Assembly: GCA_938041335.1 (NCBI GenBank) | Contig: CALIAF010000011.1 | Coordinates: 1 to 64,000, forward strand | Reading direction: 5' to 3' | Source: an uncultured Ulvibacter sp. | GTDB taxonomy: Bacteria > Bacteroidota > Bacteroidia > Flavobacteriales > Flavobacteriaceae | Length of the DNA: 64,000 nt | Part shown: one piece after another, positions 54,905 through 63,757 of the stretch | How the letters are laid out: each line of letters opens with the position of its first letter | How positions within the stretch are numbered: position 1 is the stretch's first letter | The notes under the pieces: model-generated | What the model was told of the DNA's origin: nothing | Databases searched by the model: none | Seen by the model: the letters and a program-made list of their open reading frames with translations, nothing else | Program-made: the position numbers and the translations under genes

Positions 54905-54979
54905 AAAACCCTAAAATTGAAGGCCTGGTCTAAAAAATAGAAAAGGGATATCGTATACGAGCTCAGGCTGACAATAAAC

Positions 54980-56011
54980 TTAAATTACCTCAAGAATCTT
55001 ATTTACAACAACCTCGGGAGGAATACTCTCCATGCAGTTCTCATATGCTAAGGGATAGGCATTGCCATACACAGAAGTCGGGATTAATGGATAGGTGTCA
55101 CGGTTAGCAATAAGTTGATGCGCGTTAGGCTGATTAAAAGGAACAAACCCTGCGTAAGGATGCGTAACTCCCCAAAGTGTGATTACTTTTACGTCGTATA
55201 TTGCTGCCAGATGGCCATTGCCACTATCCATAGAGAGCATTAGGTCAAGGTTTGAAATTAGCGTGAGCTCTTCTTCAAAAGGCAATTTATTGACAACACT
55301 AGTTACATATTCATAGGGCGCAGCGATGTTCTCAATTTTTGTTTGCTCTTCGTTTCCGCCACCAAAAAGGAAGATTTTATAGGCTCCTAATTCATCTATT
55401 TGACGGATGACTTCTTTCATAAAAGCTAACGGATATTCTTTGCCCTTATGCGCCGCAAAAGGAGCAATACCAATGAGTTTTTTAGGGTGTTTTCCTATTA
55501 CTTCGTGCAGTTTATCAGTGAGTTTTTTACGTGCTGGTAAGTTGTGATTTGATAGATCAATAGGCAAACCTAAATCGCTAAATACATCTGCGTAGCGCTG
55601 GTGTGTGGTTTTGAGCTGGCTTATTTTTTCACCATTTGCCTTAATAAGTTGTTTTTTATCTTTTCTGCCTTTATCAATCTTTGCCGTGGAGATACCGCTT
55701 GTATAGAGATAGCTTCTTATCACCTTAGACCGTAAAACATTGTGCAAATCTGCGACAGCGTTTATTCCTTTTTTCTTTGCTTGTTTTGCAAGTGTAATGA
55801 GGCCAAAGTTTTTGTGATCTCCATACACATCTGCCGCTATGCAACTAGTGCGTTGAAGTCCATCAAATAAAGAAATAAAAGCAGGTTTAGTAATTATGGT
55901 AAGCTTAACATCTGGATAGGTGTGCAAAACCGTGCGCAACACAGGCACAGCCATAGCGGCATCACCCATAGCAGAGAGCCTGATTACTAATATGTGATTG
56001 GGTTTTTTCAA
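54980..56011 (-). CDS. Glycosyltransferase family 9 protein
   Basis: The 343-residue protein resembles ADP-heptose:LPS heptosyltransferases of GT9. The start HILVIRLSAMGDAAMAVPVL is the characteristic N-terminus, and the C-terminal half has LSMDSGNGHLAAIYDVKVITLWG, the donor-binding region. It probably adds a sugar to the LPS core. The start is TTG at 56011, 5 bases after the DUF4254 stop. It ends the operon DUF6427-REase-MTase-DUF4254-GT9. Confidence 0.88.
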   Translation of the reverse strand: MKKPNHILVIRLSAMGDAAMAVPVLRTVLHTYPDVKLTIITKPAFISLFDGLQRTSCIAADVYGDHKNFGLITLAKQAKKKGINAVADLHNVLRSKVIRSYLYTSGISTAKIDKGRKDKKQLIKANGEKISQLKTTHQRYADVFSDLGLPIDLSNHNLPARKKLTDKLHEVIGKHPKKLIGIAPFAAHKGKEYPLAFMKEVIRQIDELGAYKIFLFGGGNEEQTKIENIAAPYEYVTSVVNKLPFEEELTLISNLDLMLSMDSGNGHLAAIYDVKVITLWGVTHPYAGFVPFNQPNAHQLIANRDTYPLIPTSVYGNAYPLAYENCMESIPPEVVVNKILEVI

Positions 56012-56016
56012 AACCT

Positions 56017-56628
56017 CTATTTCTCTCCTCGCAACACAGGGTTCAACTCATCATCATTATACATCTTCATTTGTTTGTACACCTTCATATACTTCGCTCC
56101 TACAGAGATGTCATTTAAAAGTTGGTCAATAGCAGTACTTAAATCTACGCGCTGTTCTAATAGAATGTCAAGCTTGGCCTGACAGTTTTTTTTGTGTTCT
56201 TCAGAGGCCGTTGTGCGAGTAGCCTCCTCATTCATGTGATACACTTTTAGGGCAAGGATCGAAAGTCTATCTACTCCCCAAGCCGGACTCTCTGTGTTTA
56301 TTGTAGCACCATTTGCTACAGAAACCCCAGTATACTTTTCTAAAAAGTAACTGTCAATGTATTCTACCATATCTGTACGATCTTGGTTAGAAGCATCAAT
56401 TTTACGCTTTAAAGTAAGGGCGCTTACGGGATCAATATTGGGATCCCTAATAATATCTTCATAATGCCATTGTACGGTGTCAATCCAGCATTTTCTGTAC
56501 AACAAATGCTCTAGTAGCTTTTCTTCTTTTTTATAGGGGTTAGAGAACTCCTGAGTCACGTCATCCTTAACGTGATATTTGTCAATAGCTTCTTTAAAAA
56601 TCTGGTTGGCAAGAACGGTAAATGTCAT
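56017..56628 (-). CDS. DUF4254 protein
   Basis: The 203-residue, mostly helical soluble protein matches DUF4254, with LLYRKCWIDTVQWHYEDIIRDPNI and SPAWGVDRLSILALKVYHM. The family usually neighbours a GT9 glycosyltransferase, and this one does. Function is unknown; a part in LPS core assembly is inferred from neighbours. It starts 4 bases after the methylase stop. Confidence 0.82.
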   Translation of the reverse strand: MTFTVLANQIFKEAIDKYHVKDDVTQEFSNPYKKEEKLLEHLLYRKCWIDTVQWHYEDIIRDPNIDPVSALTLKRKIDASNQDRTDMVEYIDSYFLEKYTGVSVANGATINTESPAWGVDRLSILALKVYHMNEEATRTTASEEHKKNCQAKLDILLEQRVDLSTAIDQLLNDISVGAKYMKVYKQMKMYNDDELNPVLRGEK

Positions 56629-56632
56629 AGTA

Positions 56633-57631
56633 TTATTTTTTCTCTAAAATATGCAGATACTCAAAAGTGCTATCTGCTTTGTGGTTTCTATTTTCTGTTT
56701 TATCTGCTTTAAAGCGGCGGTATTTTTTTGTCTCTAGTTGGTAATTTCCGTGGGCAGACATTACTTTTTTAACTTCATTTTGCGACATCAATCCCTCATT
56801 ATTATAACTTAAAAAGAGGTACTTAAATTGTGCATCTTCTATGAGTTGTGTAAAGGAATCTAACACTTCGTTTTTTCTACAATAAGCACTTTTATAGTAC
56901 GCTCTTAATCCCGTTTTTCCTTTGGGTACAAAGGTATCATATTTTGCGATAGTGGTTAGTAAGTGATAGTTAGCTCCGTATTGTCTTGCATTATAGGGAG
57001 GGTCTAAGTACAAGATATCTCCAGAAATCTTTTTTATCAATTGATTACTATCCTCTTGAAACACATGATGACCATTTTCTGTTTTCTGAAATATCGCTGC
57101 CTGTATTACAAGCTTTTTTTGAGCTGTTTTTTTGAGCTGTTTTAAATATGCTCCATAAACCGAAGCCGTATTTGCCACTTTATCTGCGCTCTCCAATAAA
57201 GAGGCTAATAATAAAAAATATACATCTTGAGACAACTTGCCGTCAGTATTCCAGGCCTCAATTTGTATTCTACAAGCGTCTATTTTTTTACCATTCTCCT
57301 TGCTAAAATACAAACGTCCTTCGCTACCTCCTTCTGCGTACTGCTGAAATATGAACCCTTCTACACCGTCCATATCATTTAATTGTGTGACATAATCTTG
57401 AAAAGCTAACGTGCTGTGATTGCCTATATAATTTCGGTTTAAAATATAACTATAGTACTCCACGTCATTTGCGATTACCTGCTTCACTAATGGTTTGAAA
57501 GTTTTTCCAACGGCACCAGTTCCGGCAAAAATATCAGCGAATGTTTTGTCTGAAAGGTCTTTACCCACAGCGCCCTGCACCGTGCTACGTATAAAAGAAG
57601 AGAGACTATTTTTACTGCCTATGTAGTTCAT
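56633..57631 (-). CDS. DNA adenine N6-methyltransferase, D12 class
   Basis: The 332-residue enzyme has the SAM-binding motif FADIFAGTGAVG near residue 34 (FxGxG motif I) and catalytic DPPY (LYLDPPYNARQYGANYHL) near residue 198, in the order typical of D12/alpha-class Dam-like enzymes. It begins MNYIGSKNSLSSF, the usual start for this class. The ATG at 57631 overlaps the upstream stop codon in ATGA. With that gene it probably forms a type II restriction-modification system; the target sequence cannot be read. Confidence 0.85.
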   Translation of the reverse strand: MNYIGSKNSLSSFIRSTVQGAVGKDLSDKTFADIFAGTGAVGKTFKPLVKQVIANDVEYYSYILNRNYIGNHSTLAFQDYVTQLNDMDGVEGFIFQQYAEGGSEGRLYFSKENGKKIDACRIQIEAWNTDGKLSQDVYFLLLASLLESADKVANTASVYGAYLKQLKKTAQKKLVIQAAIFQKTENGHHVFQEDSNQLIKKISGDILYLDPPYNARQYGANYHLLTTIAKYDTFVPKGKTGLRAYYKSAYCRKNEVLDSFTQLIEDAQFKYLFLSYNNEGLMSQNEVKKVMSAHGNYQLETKKYRRFKADKTENRNHKADSTFEYLHILEKK

Positions 57632-58272
57632 TGTTCTACCCAAATAATATCGCTAAGGGCCGTTTTATTTTCTGCAAAAATAACCTTTTGAAGTTGGTCT
57701 TCATGATAGCCACTCATATAATTTTTTATCACCGTTTTAATAAGTGAAAGCCTCGCTTTTAACTTCCATTGTGCTCCACCTTTATCATAGACAATGATAA
57801 AGAGCCTATTGTTTAAATGAAACCGCTGTTGATGGCTTTGATTTTTATAAAGCCAAGTTATTAATTCCAGTTCGTGCTCTTTTACATAAGAAATATCTTT
57901 TCCAAAACCCACAGGGAAAACCGATGTTTTATGATCAAATGCCTTTCCGTGAAGATAAAAATCTTTCTCTCTGTCTTTGGTGTTTTCAACGGGATTAATA
58001 CCTTCTATTTCAGTAAATATCTGCTCTATAGCCATTGCGCTCCAGAAGTTATACCACCGATTACTCGCATAATTAAAGAGCTCGTATTTATCTAATTTAT
58101 GCCTTGCGACCGTTTTAGCTATTTTTTGAATAAGGTCTTCCCAGTGTGCTGTTGTATAGATAAATGAAGTATACCCATCCCAGAGGTTAGATTGTTTACG
58201 TCCCCAAACATAGGTATAGTCCCATCTTTTTTTAAGCTCTAGTTCTATATGGATCAGGTCTAGTTTTTTCAT
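57628..58272 (-). CDS. Probable restriction endonuclease
   Basis: The 214-residue protein is not recognised by name. It has a candidate PD-(D/E)XK-like core: a Glu-rich helix (NFWSAMAIEQIFTEIEGI), then KDFYLHGKAFDHKTSVFP, where DxK follows a beta strand, and a later NNRLFIIVYDK strand. Position (4-base ATGA overlaps with DUF6427 upstream and the methylase downstream) supports a restriction enzyme paired with the methylase. An alternative is an accessory protein of the methylase. The ATG at 58272 is chosen because it fits the overlap. Confidence 0.6.
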   Translation of the reverse strand: MKKLDLIHIELELKKRWDYTYVWGRKQSNLWDGYTSFIYTTAHWEDLIQKIAKTVARHKLDKYELFNYASNRWYNFWSAMAIEQIFTEIEGINPVENTKDREKDFYLHGKAFDHKTSVFPVGFGKDISYVKEHELELITWLYKNQSHQQRFHLNNRLFIIVYDKGGAQWKLKARLSLIKTVIKNYMSGYHEDQLQKVIFAENKTALSDIIWVEQ

Positions 58273-59216
58273 ATAAACAACATGAACAACGATACTACGA
58301 CTAGTAACCACAAGAGCAATTCTTTAAACCAAAAATCAAAGGGTTGAACGGGCCCTGCACCTTCATTTGTCTCGATATAATTTGCAGAGATTATCGCTAA
58401 AGGGAATAATGGCAAGAGTAATTCTGCGCCAGTTTTCACCTCGCCAAATATTGCTACACAAATTGTGGTAGCTAAGGCGATCAGAATAAGCCAAGCACTA
58501 GATTTTTCTTTCTTAGGGAGTGCAGCGATTCTAATAAAACGAACCGCTCCCATCCATATTATAAAAGTAGTTAATAGTGATGAGGTAATTAAAAGACCTG
58601 TGGCATTGTATGCACTAAAATCAAAAGACGTGTTAATTTTAGTGTTATAATACCAACCAAAATTAGTGTCTACTATAAAGTGATATGCTGTTTTTAAAAT
58701 AAAAATTACGAACACCCCAATTATAGGGATAATTAAGTAGCGCATTTGTAATGTGGTATGCCAAATAATACCAAGATATAACACTCCAAAAAACAGCCAG
58801 CACCAAGGATAGAATAATCCCGCAATAGTGATATAAAATGACGCATCAAGAATTTTTTTCTCTATGTTTTTCCCAGATTTTAGTGAAAGAAAACGTCGGG
58901 TAGCCATCATTAAAAACAGGGTAGCAGCTATGATTTCTGGATGACTATAAATTACAGGGAGTTGTACTATAAATAAGGTAAAAATGAGTATCCCAAAGGT
59001 ATTTTTACCGGTGAGATAATTTTTTCTAATCACAAAATCTAAAAGCAATATCCCAAAAACTAATAGCAGTAAAAGTAATAATGCCGTAAAAATTTCCGAA
59101 GCAGAAGAAAACGGAAGTATGCCTTTAAAAATAGCGATTAAGAACCCAAAAAGAAGCAATGCACTTAAAAGCACATAATTAATTGGATTAGATTTACCAA
59201 AAAAGTTGGTGAGCAT
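58269..59216 (-). CDS. DUF6427 membrane protein
   Basis: The 315-residue protein has about nine to ten hydrophobic helices and no soluble domain. The start MLTNFFGKSNPINYVLLSALL and the KSGKNIEKKILDASFYITIA segment are ones I recall from the flavobacterial DUF6427 family. Function is unknown. Its stop overlaps the putative restriction gene start (ATGA). It is divergent from the DUF6341 gene. Confidence 0.7.
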   Translation of the reverse strand: MLTNFFGKSNPINYVLLSALLLFGFLIAIFKGILPFSSASEIFTALLLLLLLVFGILLLDFVIRKNYLTGKNTFGILIFTLFIVQLPVIYSHPEIIAATLFLMMATRRFLSLKSGKNIEKKILDASFYITIAGLFYPWCWLFFGVLYLGIIWHTTLQMRYLIIPIIGVFVIFILKTAYHFIVDTNFGWYYNTKINTSFDFSAYNATGLLITSSLLTTFIIWMGAVRFIRIAALPKKEKSSAWLILIALATTICVAIFGEVKTGAELLLPLFPLAIISANYIETNEGAGPVQPFDFWFKELLLWLLVVVSLFMLFI

Positions 59217-59230
59217 ACGAGGTTATTTTT

Positions 59231-59238
59231 TACTTTTG
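59231..59238 (+). promoter_or_regulatory. Putative -7 box TACTTTTG for DUF6341 gene
   Basis: It matches TAnnTTTG, 19 bases upstream of the ATG at 59257. A TTG at 59206 is 25 bases upstream, wider than usual. Confidence 0.45.
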
Positions 59239-59256
59239 TAAAATAAATTTAAAGAT

Positions 59257-59517
59257 ATGGCTTTAACAGACGTTTATTCTGCAATTGAAGATTTTACATT
59301 AGATGTTTTATTTGCACCTTTTGATGCAATGCGCGCACTAGAACTAGAATCTTGGTTTTCTGCAAACTTTATGAACTGGATTTTTATGTTCATTTGTATT
59401 GGAGCTTTAGCCTACTGGATGATGCAGCTTAAAGGATTTGATGCTAATAATGAAGAAGACAAAACCTCTACATCGCACTCCTTTTTAGGCGGTGACAAGT
59501 ACCACGAAGGGTACTAA
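59257..59517 (+). CDS. DUF6341 small membrane protein
   Basis: The 86-residue protein has an amphipathic N-terminal part (MALTDVYSAIEDFTLDVLFAPFDAM), one membrane helix at about 40-56 (NWIFMFICIGALAYWMMQL) and an acidic C-terminal tail. It matches a conserved small flavobacterial family found between purD and DUF6427 genes. Function is unknown. It ends 2 bases from the convergent purD stop. Confidence 0.7.
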   Translation: MALTDVYSAIEDFTLDVLFAPFDAMRALELESWFSANFMNWIFMFICIGALAYWMMQLKGFDANNEEDKTSTSHSFLGGDKYHEGY

Positions 59518-59519
59518 AA

Positions 59520-60788
59520 CTACAAATCAAAACCGATATCGGTTCTATAATACATCCTGTCAAAATTGATTTTCTTACAATTTTGATAGGATTTTTTTAT
59601 GGCGTTTTTATAATTTTCATCCAGTGAAGTAACCGCGATAACACGCCCACCATTAGTTACTACATCATTATCATCTAGTTTAGTACCAGCGTGAAAAACA
59701 ATAGAATCTGTCACGTTTTCTACTCCCGTTATCTTCATTCCTTTATCATATGCCTCTGGATATCCTCCAGAAACGAGCATCACTGTAGCGGCACTTCGTT
59801 TATCAATCTCAATAGGCATGATATCTAGATTCTGCTCATATGTTGCCTCCATAAGGTCCACAAAATCTGTCTTTATTCTAGGTAACACAACCTCGGTTTC
59901 TGGGTCACCCATGCGCACGTTGTATTCAATGACCATAGGTTCGTCACCCACTTTAATTATCCCAATAAACACAAAGCCCTTGTAGTCAATGCCCTCTTCT
60001 TGAAGCCCGTGAACCGTAGGTTTTACAATACGCTCTTCTATTTTTTGCATCAAGGCTGCATCTGCAAAAGGTACAGGTGAGATAGCTCCCATTCCTCCGG
60101 TGTTTAATCCTTTATCTCCTTCGCCTATACGTTTGTAATCTTTAGCCGTAGGGAGAACTTTGTAGTTCTTACCATCTGTTAATACAAAAACACTTAGTTC
60201 TATGCCGTCAAGAAATTCTTCGATGACTACGGTAGTGCTGGCAGCTCCAAATTTACCACTCAACATATCTTCTAATTCTTTTTTTGCTTCGGAAATATCT
60301 TCTAAAATTAAGACTCCTTTTCCAGCTGCTAAACCGTCTGCTTTTAAAACGTATGGAGCAGATAGTGTTTCTAAAAATGCTTTTCCAGCATCTACACTTT
60401 CAGCAGTAAAACTTGCGTAGGCAGCTGTTGGGATATTGTGCGCCATCATAAACTCTTTAGCACGTTCTTTACTACCTTCTAGTAAGGCCCCTCTTTTAGA
60501 TGGCCCAATAATTTTCACTTTTTTAAGGCTAGGAGTTTCGGCAAAATAGTTTGTGATTCCTTGTACTAGCGGGTCTTCTGGCCCAACTATAACCATCTCT
60601 ATCTTGTGCTCAACCACACATTTTTCTATGGCTGCAAAATCTGTGACAGATAATGCAATGTTAGTTGCAATCGCTGCGGTGCCTGCATTTCCAGGAGCGA
60701 CAAAGATGTTTTTACAACGTTCACTTTTTGCTAATTGATAAGCAAATGTATGCTCGCGACCTCCAGATCCTAATACAAGAATATTCAT
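59520..60788 (-). CDS. purD: Phosphoribosylamine-glycine ligase
   Basis: PurD makes glycinamide ribonucleotide in purine synthesis. The 422-residue ATP-grasp enzyme starts MNILVLGSGGREHTFAYQL. It contains VGPEDPLVQGI, KADGLAAGKGV in the ATP site, TGGMGAISPVP, and the metal-binding EYNVRMGDPETEVVLPR near residue 288. Length is standard. A TATTTTTG box is 26-33 bases upstream. The last codons contain a hairpin that can end the opposing transcript. Confidence 0.97.
   Translation of the reverse strand: MNILVLGSGGREHTFAYQLAKSERCKNIFVAPGNAGTAAIATNIALSVTDFAAIEKCVVEHKIEMVIVGPEDPLVQGITNYFAETPSLKKVKIIGPSKRGALLEGSKERAKEFMMAHNIPTAAYASFTAESVDAGKAFLETLSAPYVLKADGLAAGKGVLILEDISEAKKELEDMLSGKFGAASTTVVIEEFLDGIELSVFVLTDGKNYKVLPTAKDYKRIGEGDKGLNTGGMGAISPVPFADAALMQKIEERIVKPTVHGLQEEGIDYKGFVFIGIIKVGDEPMVIEYNVRMGDPETEVVLPRIKTDFVDLMEATYEQNLDIMPIEIDKRSAATVMLVSGGYPEAYDKGMKITGVENVTDSIVFHAGTKLDDNDVVTNGGRVIAVTSLDENYKNAIKKSYQNCKKINFDRMYYRTDIGFDL
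59554..59598 (+). terminator. Terminator for DUF6341 gene inside purD 3' end
   Basis: A 15-base stem (59554-59568 with 59578-59592, one G-A mismatch, core CAAAATTG/CAATTTTG) followed by seven Ts on the plus strand. It lies within the last codons of the convergent purD gene. Confidence 0.65.
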
Positions 60789-60813
60789 AATTACAAGTGT
60801 TTTATTGAGGCTG

Positions 60814-60821
60814 CAAAAATA
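60814..60821 (-). promoter_or_regulatory. Putative purD -7 box TATTTTTG
   Basis: On the minus strand TATTTTTG matches TAnnTTTG, 26 bases before the purD ATG. No -33 TTG is evident. The remaining gap up to dprA contains a GGGAGTAGG direct repeat near 60835-60855 and no gene. Confidence 0.4.
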
Positions 60822-60957
60822 GTGGAAATTAGGGAGTAGGAAGCGGGGAGTAGGGTTTTTTTGTTCGTTTGAGATTGGTTGTTAGTTGTTAAGAAGTTAG
60901 GAGATTAATATGAAACCGTCCTACCCCAGGCAATTACTAATTAAAAAGCCCAAAACT

Positions 60958-62058
60958 CTAAACCAACTGAAACAGCTTCCCCGGCAATGGCCTGACCACG
61001 CCTTTCAGTTCCATGTTCAATAAAACGGTAGCTGCTTTGTAGGTAGGTATTTGGCATTCTATTGCGATGCTGTCGAGCAATTCTTTATCTTTTCCTTTTA
61101 AGTAATTAAACACCACTTTTTCTTCTGTATTAAGCTCTACAAATAGTGAAGTCTGTTGTGGTTTTTTGTCTTCTACTTGCCATCCTAAATGATAAATGAG
61201 ATCTTCTGCTCCTGTGCAAAGATGCGCTTGGTTAGACTTTATCAATGCGTTACAACCTTCACTCTGAGAATCAAAGGCACGGCCAGGTACTGCGAAAACC
61301 TCGCGACTATAACTATTAGCAATATCTGCAGTAACTAGGCTTCCACCTTTACCGGCAGACTCTATAACGATAGTGGCCTCGCTCATACCAGCGATAATGC
61401 GATTTCGTTTTAAAAAATTGGCTCTGTCAAAAGCATCGGTGCTCCAAAATTCTGATATAAAACCTCCGTTTGCCTCTACTTGAGCCATATACTTTTTATG
61501 CACTTTTGGGTATACTTGATTGAGACCGTGCGCAAAACAGCCAATGGTCTGTAAGTTATTTGCAATTGCTGCTTTATGTGCAGTAATGTCAACGCCATAA
61601 GCGAAACCAGAAACGATAATTGGATTTAGTGGCGCTAATTCTTCAATCAGTTTTTCGCAAAAATGGACACCGTAGCTAGTTACTTTGCGAGTACCTACTA
61701 TGGAGATTATCTTTTTACCGACAAGGTCAATATTTCCTACTTGAAAAAATAGGATGGGACCATCTAGGCAGTGTTTTAGTCGATCTGGATATTTTTTGTC
61801 TTTAAAATAGGCGACATCAATGTTATTGTCTTTTATAAAATGAAGTTCAGCTTCTGCATCATCTAGCCATTGCTTGTTGTCGAGGGCTTTCAGCCTAAAT
61901 CCACCTATGCCATCTATTTTTAAAAGAGTTGCTTTTTTCTCATTAAATATTCCTTCTGCAGATCCTACATGATGCAGTAGCTTTTTTGCAGAGGTATCCC
62001 CTAAATTAGGCACCCTTTGTAAAGCCAGCATAAACTGTAATTCTCTGTCTGTAAGCAT
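60958..62058 (-). CDS. dprA: DNA-processing protein DprA
   Basis: DprA loads RecA onto incoming single-stranded DNA during natural transformation. The 366-residue protein has an N-terminal HhH-like region (about 1-65, KIDGIGGFRLKAL), the Rossmann core at about 105-290 (ISIVGTRKVTSYGVHF, VSGFAYGVDITAHKAAI, GSLVTADIANSY) and a C-terminal winged helix (VFNYLKGKDKELLDSIAIE). This full three-part form is found in many bacteria. It is divergent from the SPOR gene across 104 bases. Confidence 0.95.
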   Translation of the reverse strand: MLTDRELQFMLALQRVPNLGDTSAKKLLHHVGSAEGIFNEKKATLLKIDGIGGFRLKALDNKQWLDDAEAELHFIKDNNIDVAYFKDKKYPDRLKHCLDGPILFFQVGNIDLVGKKIISIVGTRKVTSYGVHFCEKLIEELAPLNPIIVSGFAYGVDITAHKAAIANNLQTIGCFAHGLNQVYPKVHKKYMAQVEANGGFISEFWSTDAFDRANFLKRNRIIAGMSEATIVIESAGKGGSLVTADIANSYSREVFAVPGRAFDSQSEGCNALIKSNQAHLCTGAEDLIYHLGWQVEDKKPQQTSLFVELNTEEKVVFNYLKGKDKELLDSIAIECQIPTYKAATVLLNMELKGVVRPLPGKLFQLV

Positions 62059-62149
62059 AGAATTTAAAAGTAGGGATTTTAATTGAGTAATTTTTTGCTT
62101 TTGTTGATAAAACGAGGCCTGACAACCTTGGTCAACTTAAAATAAAATT

Positions 62150-62157
62150 TATATTTG
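62150..62157 (+). promoter_or_regulatory. Putative promoter TTG...TATATTTG close to the SPOR gene start
   Basis: TATATTTG at 62150-62157 with TTG at 62128. The box ends only 5 bases before the ATG at 62163, so a transcript from it would be almost leaderless. Confidence 0.5.
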
Positions 62158-62162
62158 TCTTC

Positions 62163-63101
62163 ATGCAATTAGCTACGTACATAAAAGACCTTCTATACAG
62201 ATATGAGTGTGTAATCATCCCAGGATTTGGGGCGTTTTTAACTCAATATCAATCTGCTACTATAGATGGAGTAAACCATACGATGTTTCCGCCAGGGAAG
62301 CGGGTTTCTTTTAACCGGATGTTACAGACTAATGACGGACTGCTTGCAAACTATGTGGCAACGGTAGATGGATTGTCTTATGAAACCGCCTTACAGCAAA
62401 TACGAAACTATACTGCGCAGCTTTCACTGCGTTTAGTAGAAAATAAAGAAGTAGAGATTCCGCAGATAGGAACTTTTATGCTCAACAAAGAGCAAAGTGT
62501 GCAATTTATACCATTTCAAAAAGAAACCTTTAGTACAGCTTCTTTTGGTTTGGCATCTGTTGCTTCTATTCCTGTACAACGCGATGTATACAAACAACAA
62601 GTAGAAGCACTTGAAAAAACAGCGCCGTTATTATTTACGCCAGAGCGCCGTAAAAAAACGCCTTATTTACGCTATGCAGCAATTGGGCTTATCGCCCTTA
62701 CACTTGCTGGATTTAGTGGTGTAAAGTGGTATGAGAACGATGTTGCAAATCATAACTTTGTACAGAAACAGAAAGCGGACAGCTTAGTGGATGTACAGAT
62801 TCAATCTGCGACATTTGAAATACCTAACCCTTTGCCAGCCATTAATATTACGGTGCCAAAAGAAACGGGTCGCTATCATATAGTTGCAGGAGCGTTTAGA
62901 ATAGAAGCTAATGCGCACAAAAAGATTGCACAATTAAGTGATAAAGGTTACACCGCAAAGTATATAGGCGCTAATCGATACGGACTTCACCAAGTAGTGT
63001 ACAGTAGCTACGCAACAAGACGAGAAGCACAGAAAGCGTTAAAAACAATTAAGCGATCGGAAAATCGTGATGCATGGTTGCTGGTTCAAGGACTTAAATA
63101 G
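62163..63101 (+). CDS. HU-CCDC81 and SPOR domain protein
   Basis: The 312-residue protein joins two Bacteroidota modules. Residues about 1-125 form the HU-CCDC81 region (MQLATYIKDLLYRYECVIIP, GFGAFLTQYQSATIDG, KEVEIPQIGTFML). A membrane helix is at about 168-186 (YLRYAAIGLIALTLAGFSGV). The C-terminal SPOR domain (about 240-312, RYHIVAGAFRIEANAHKKIA) binds denuded peptidoglycan at division sites. The plan suggests a cytoplasmic DNA-like or polymer-binding part linked across the membrane to the cell wall. Confidence 0.87.
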   Translation: MQLATYIKDLLYRYECVIIPGFGAFLTQYQSATIDGVNHTMFPPGKRVSFNRMLQTNDGLLANYVATVDGLSYETALQQIRNYTAQLSLRLVENKEVEIPQIGTFMLNKEQSVQFIPFQKETFSTASFGLASVASIPVQRDVYKQQVEALEKTAPLLFTPERRKKTPYLRYAAIGLIALTLAGFSGVKWYENDVANHNFVQKQKADSLVDVQIQSATFEIPNPLPAINITVPKETGRYHIVAGAFRIEANAHKKIAQLSDKGYTAKYIGANRYGLHQVVYSSYATRREAQKALKTIKRSENRDAWLLVQGLK

Positions 63102-63185
63102 GCACTGTTTTTCCACTGATCTTCTTCGTTTATTTATAAGAGAATATTTATCATTTCTTTCAGAAAACAGGTGCTGAAATCACCG

Positions 63186-63193
63186 TATCTTTG
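63186..63193 (+). promoter_or_regulatory. Putative -7 box TATCTTTG for thioesterase gene
   Basis: An exact TAnnTTTG match, 47 bases upstream of the ATG at 63240. No clear TTG -33 element is visible. Confidence 0.5.
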
Positions 63194-63239
63194 CAAAAAA
63201 ATTAATCAATAAAGTTACCCGTCTACACGGCCAATTCAT

Positions 63240-63749
63240 ATGGAAGCAAAGCCACCATCATCATCTTTTACTGTAGTATCAGACCTAGTATTACCTAGTG
63301 AAACAAACCCTCTTGGAAATTTGTTTGGGGGAGATTTATTAGCGCGTATGGATCGTGCAGCAGGTATTGCCGCCAGAAGACATAGCCGCCGTATTGTGGT
63401 AACTGCTTCTGTAAATCATGTAGCCTTTAATAAAATGATCCCACTAGGTAGTGTTGTTACGGTAGAGGCAAATGTATCTCGAGCTTTTAGCAGTTCTATG
63501 GAGATCTACATGGATGTTTGGATCGAAGACCGAGAAAGCGGAATACGCAGCAAAGCAAATGAGGCTATTTATACATTTGTTGCAGTAGATGAAATGGGAA
63601 ACCCAGTGCCAGTACCGCCTTTGAAACCAGAAACGGAACTCGAGAAAGAGCGTTATGATGGCGCACTAAGAAGAAGACAATTGAGCCTTCTTTTAGCAAA
63701 GAAAATAAAGCCAGAAGATGCTACAGAATTGAAGGCGCTTTTTGAGTAA
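63240..63749 (+). CDS. Acyl-CoA thioesterase, hotdog fold
   Basis: The 169-residue protein resembles YciA/BFIT-type acyl-CoA thioesterases. The conserved start is SDLVLPSETNPLGNLFGGDLLARMDRAAG, with catalytic Asn/Asp in the NPLGNLFGG-D segment, followed by ASVNHVAFNKMIPLGSVVTVEA. It hydrolyses acyl-CoA in the cytoplasm. Its stop is 8 bases from the convergent lpxH-like gene. Confidence 0.88.
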   Translation: MEAKPPSSSFTVVSDLVLPSETNPLGNLFGGDLLARMDRAAGIAARRHSRRIVVTASVNHVAFNKMIPLGSVVTVEANVSRAFSSSMEIYMDVWIEDRESGIRSKANEAIYTFVAVDEMGNPVPVPPLKPETELEKERYDGALRRRQLSLLLAKKIKPEDATELKALFE

Positions 63750-63757
63750 AAGAAAGA

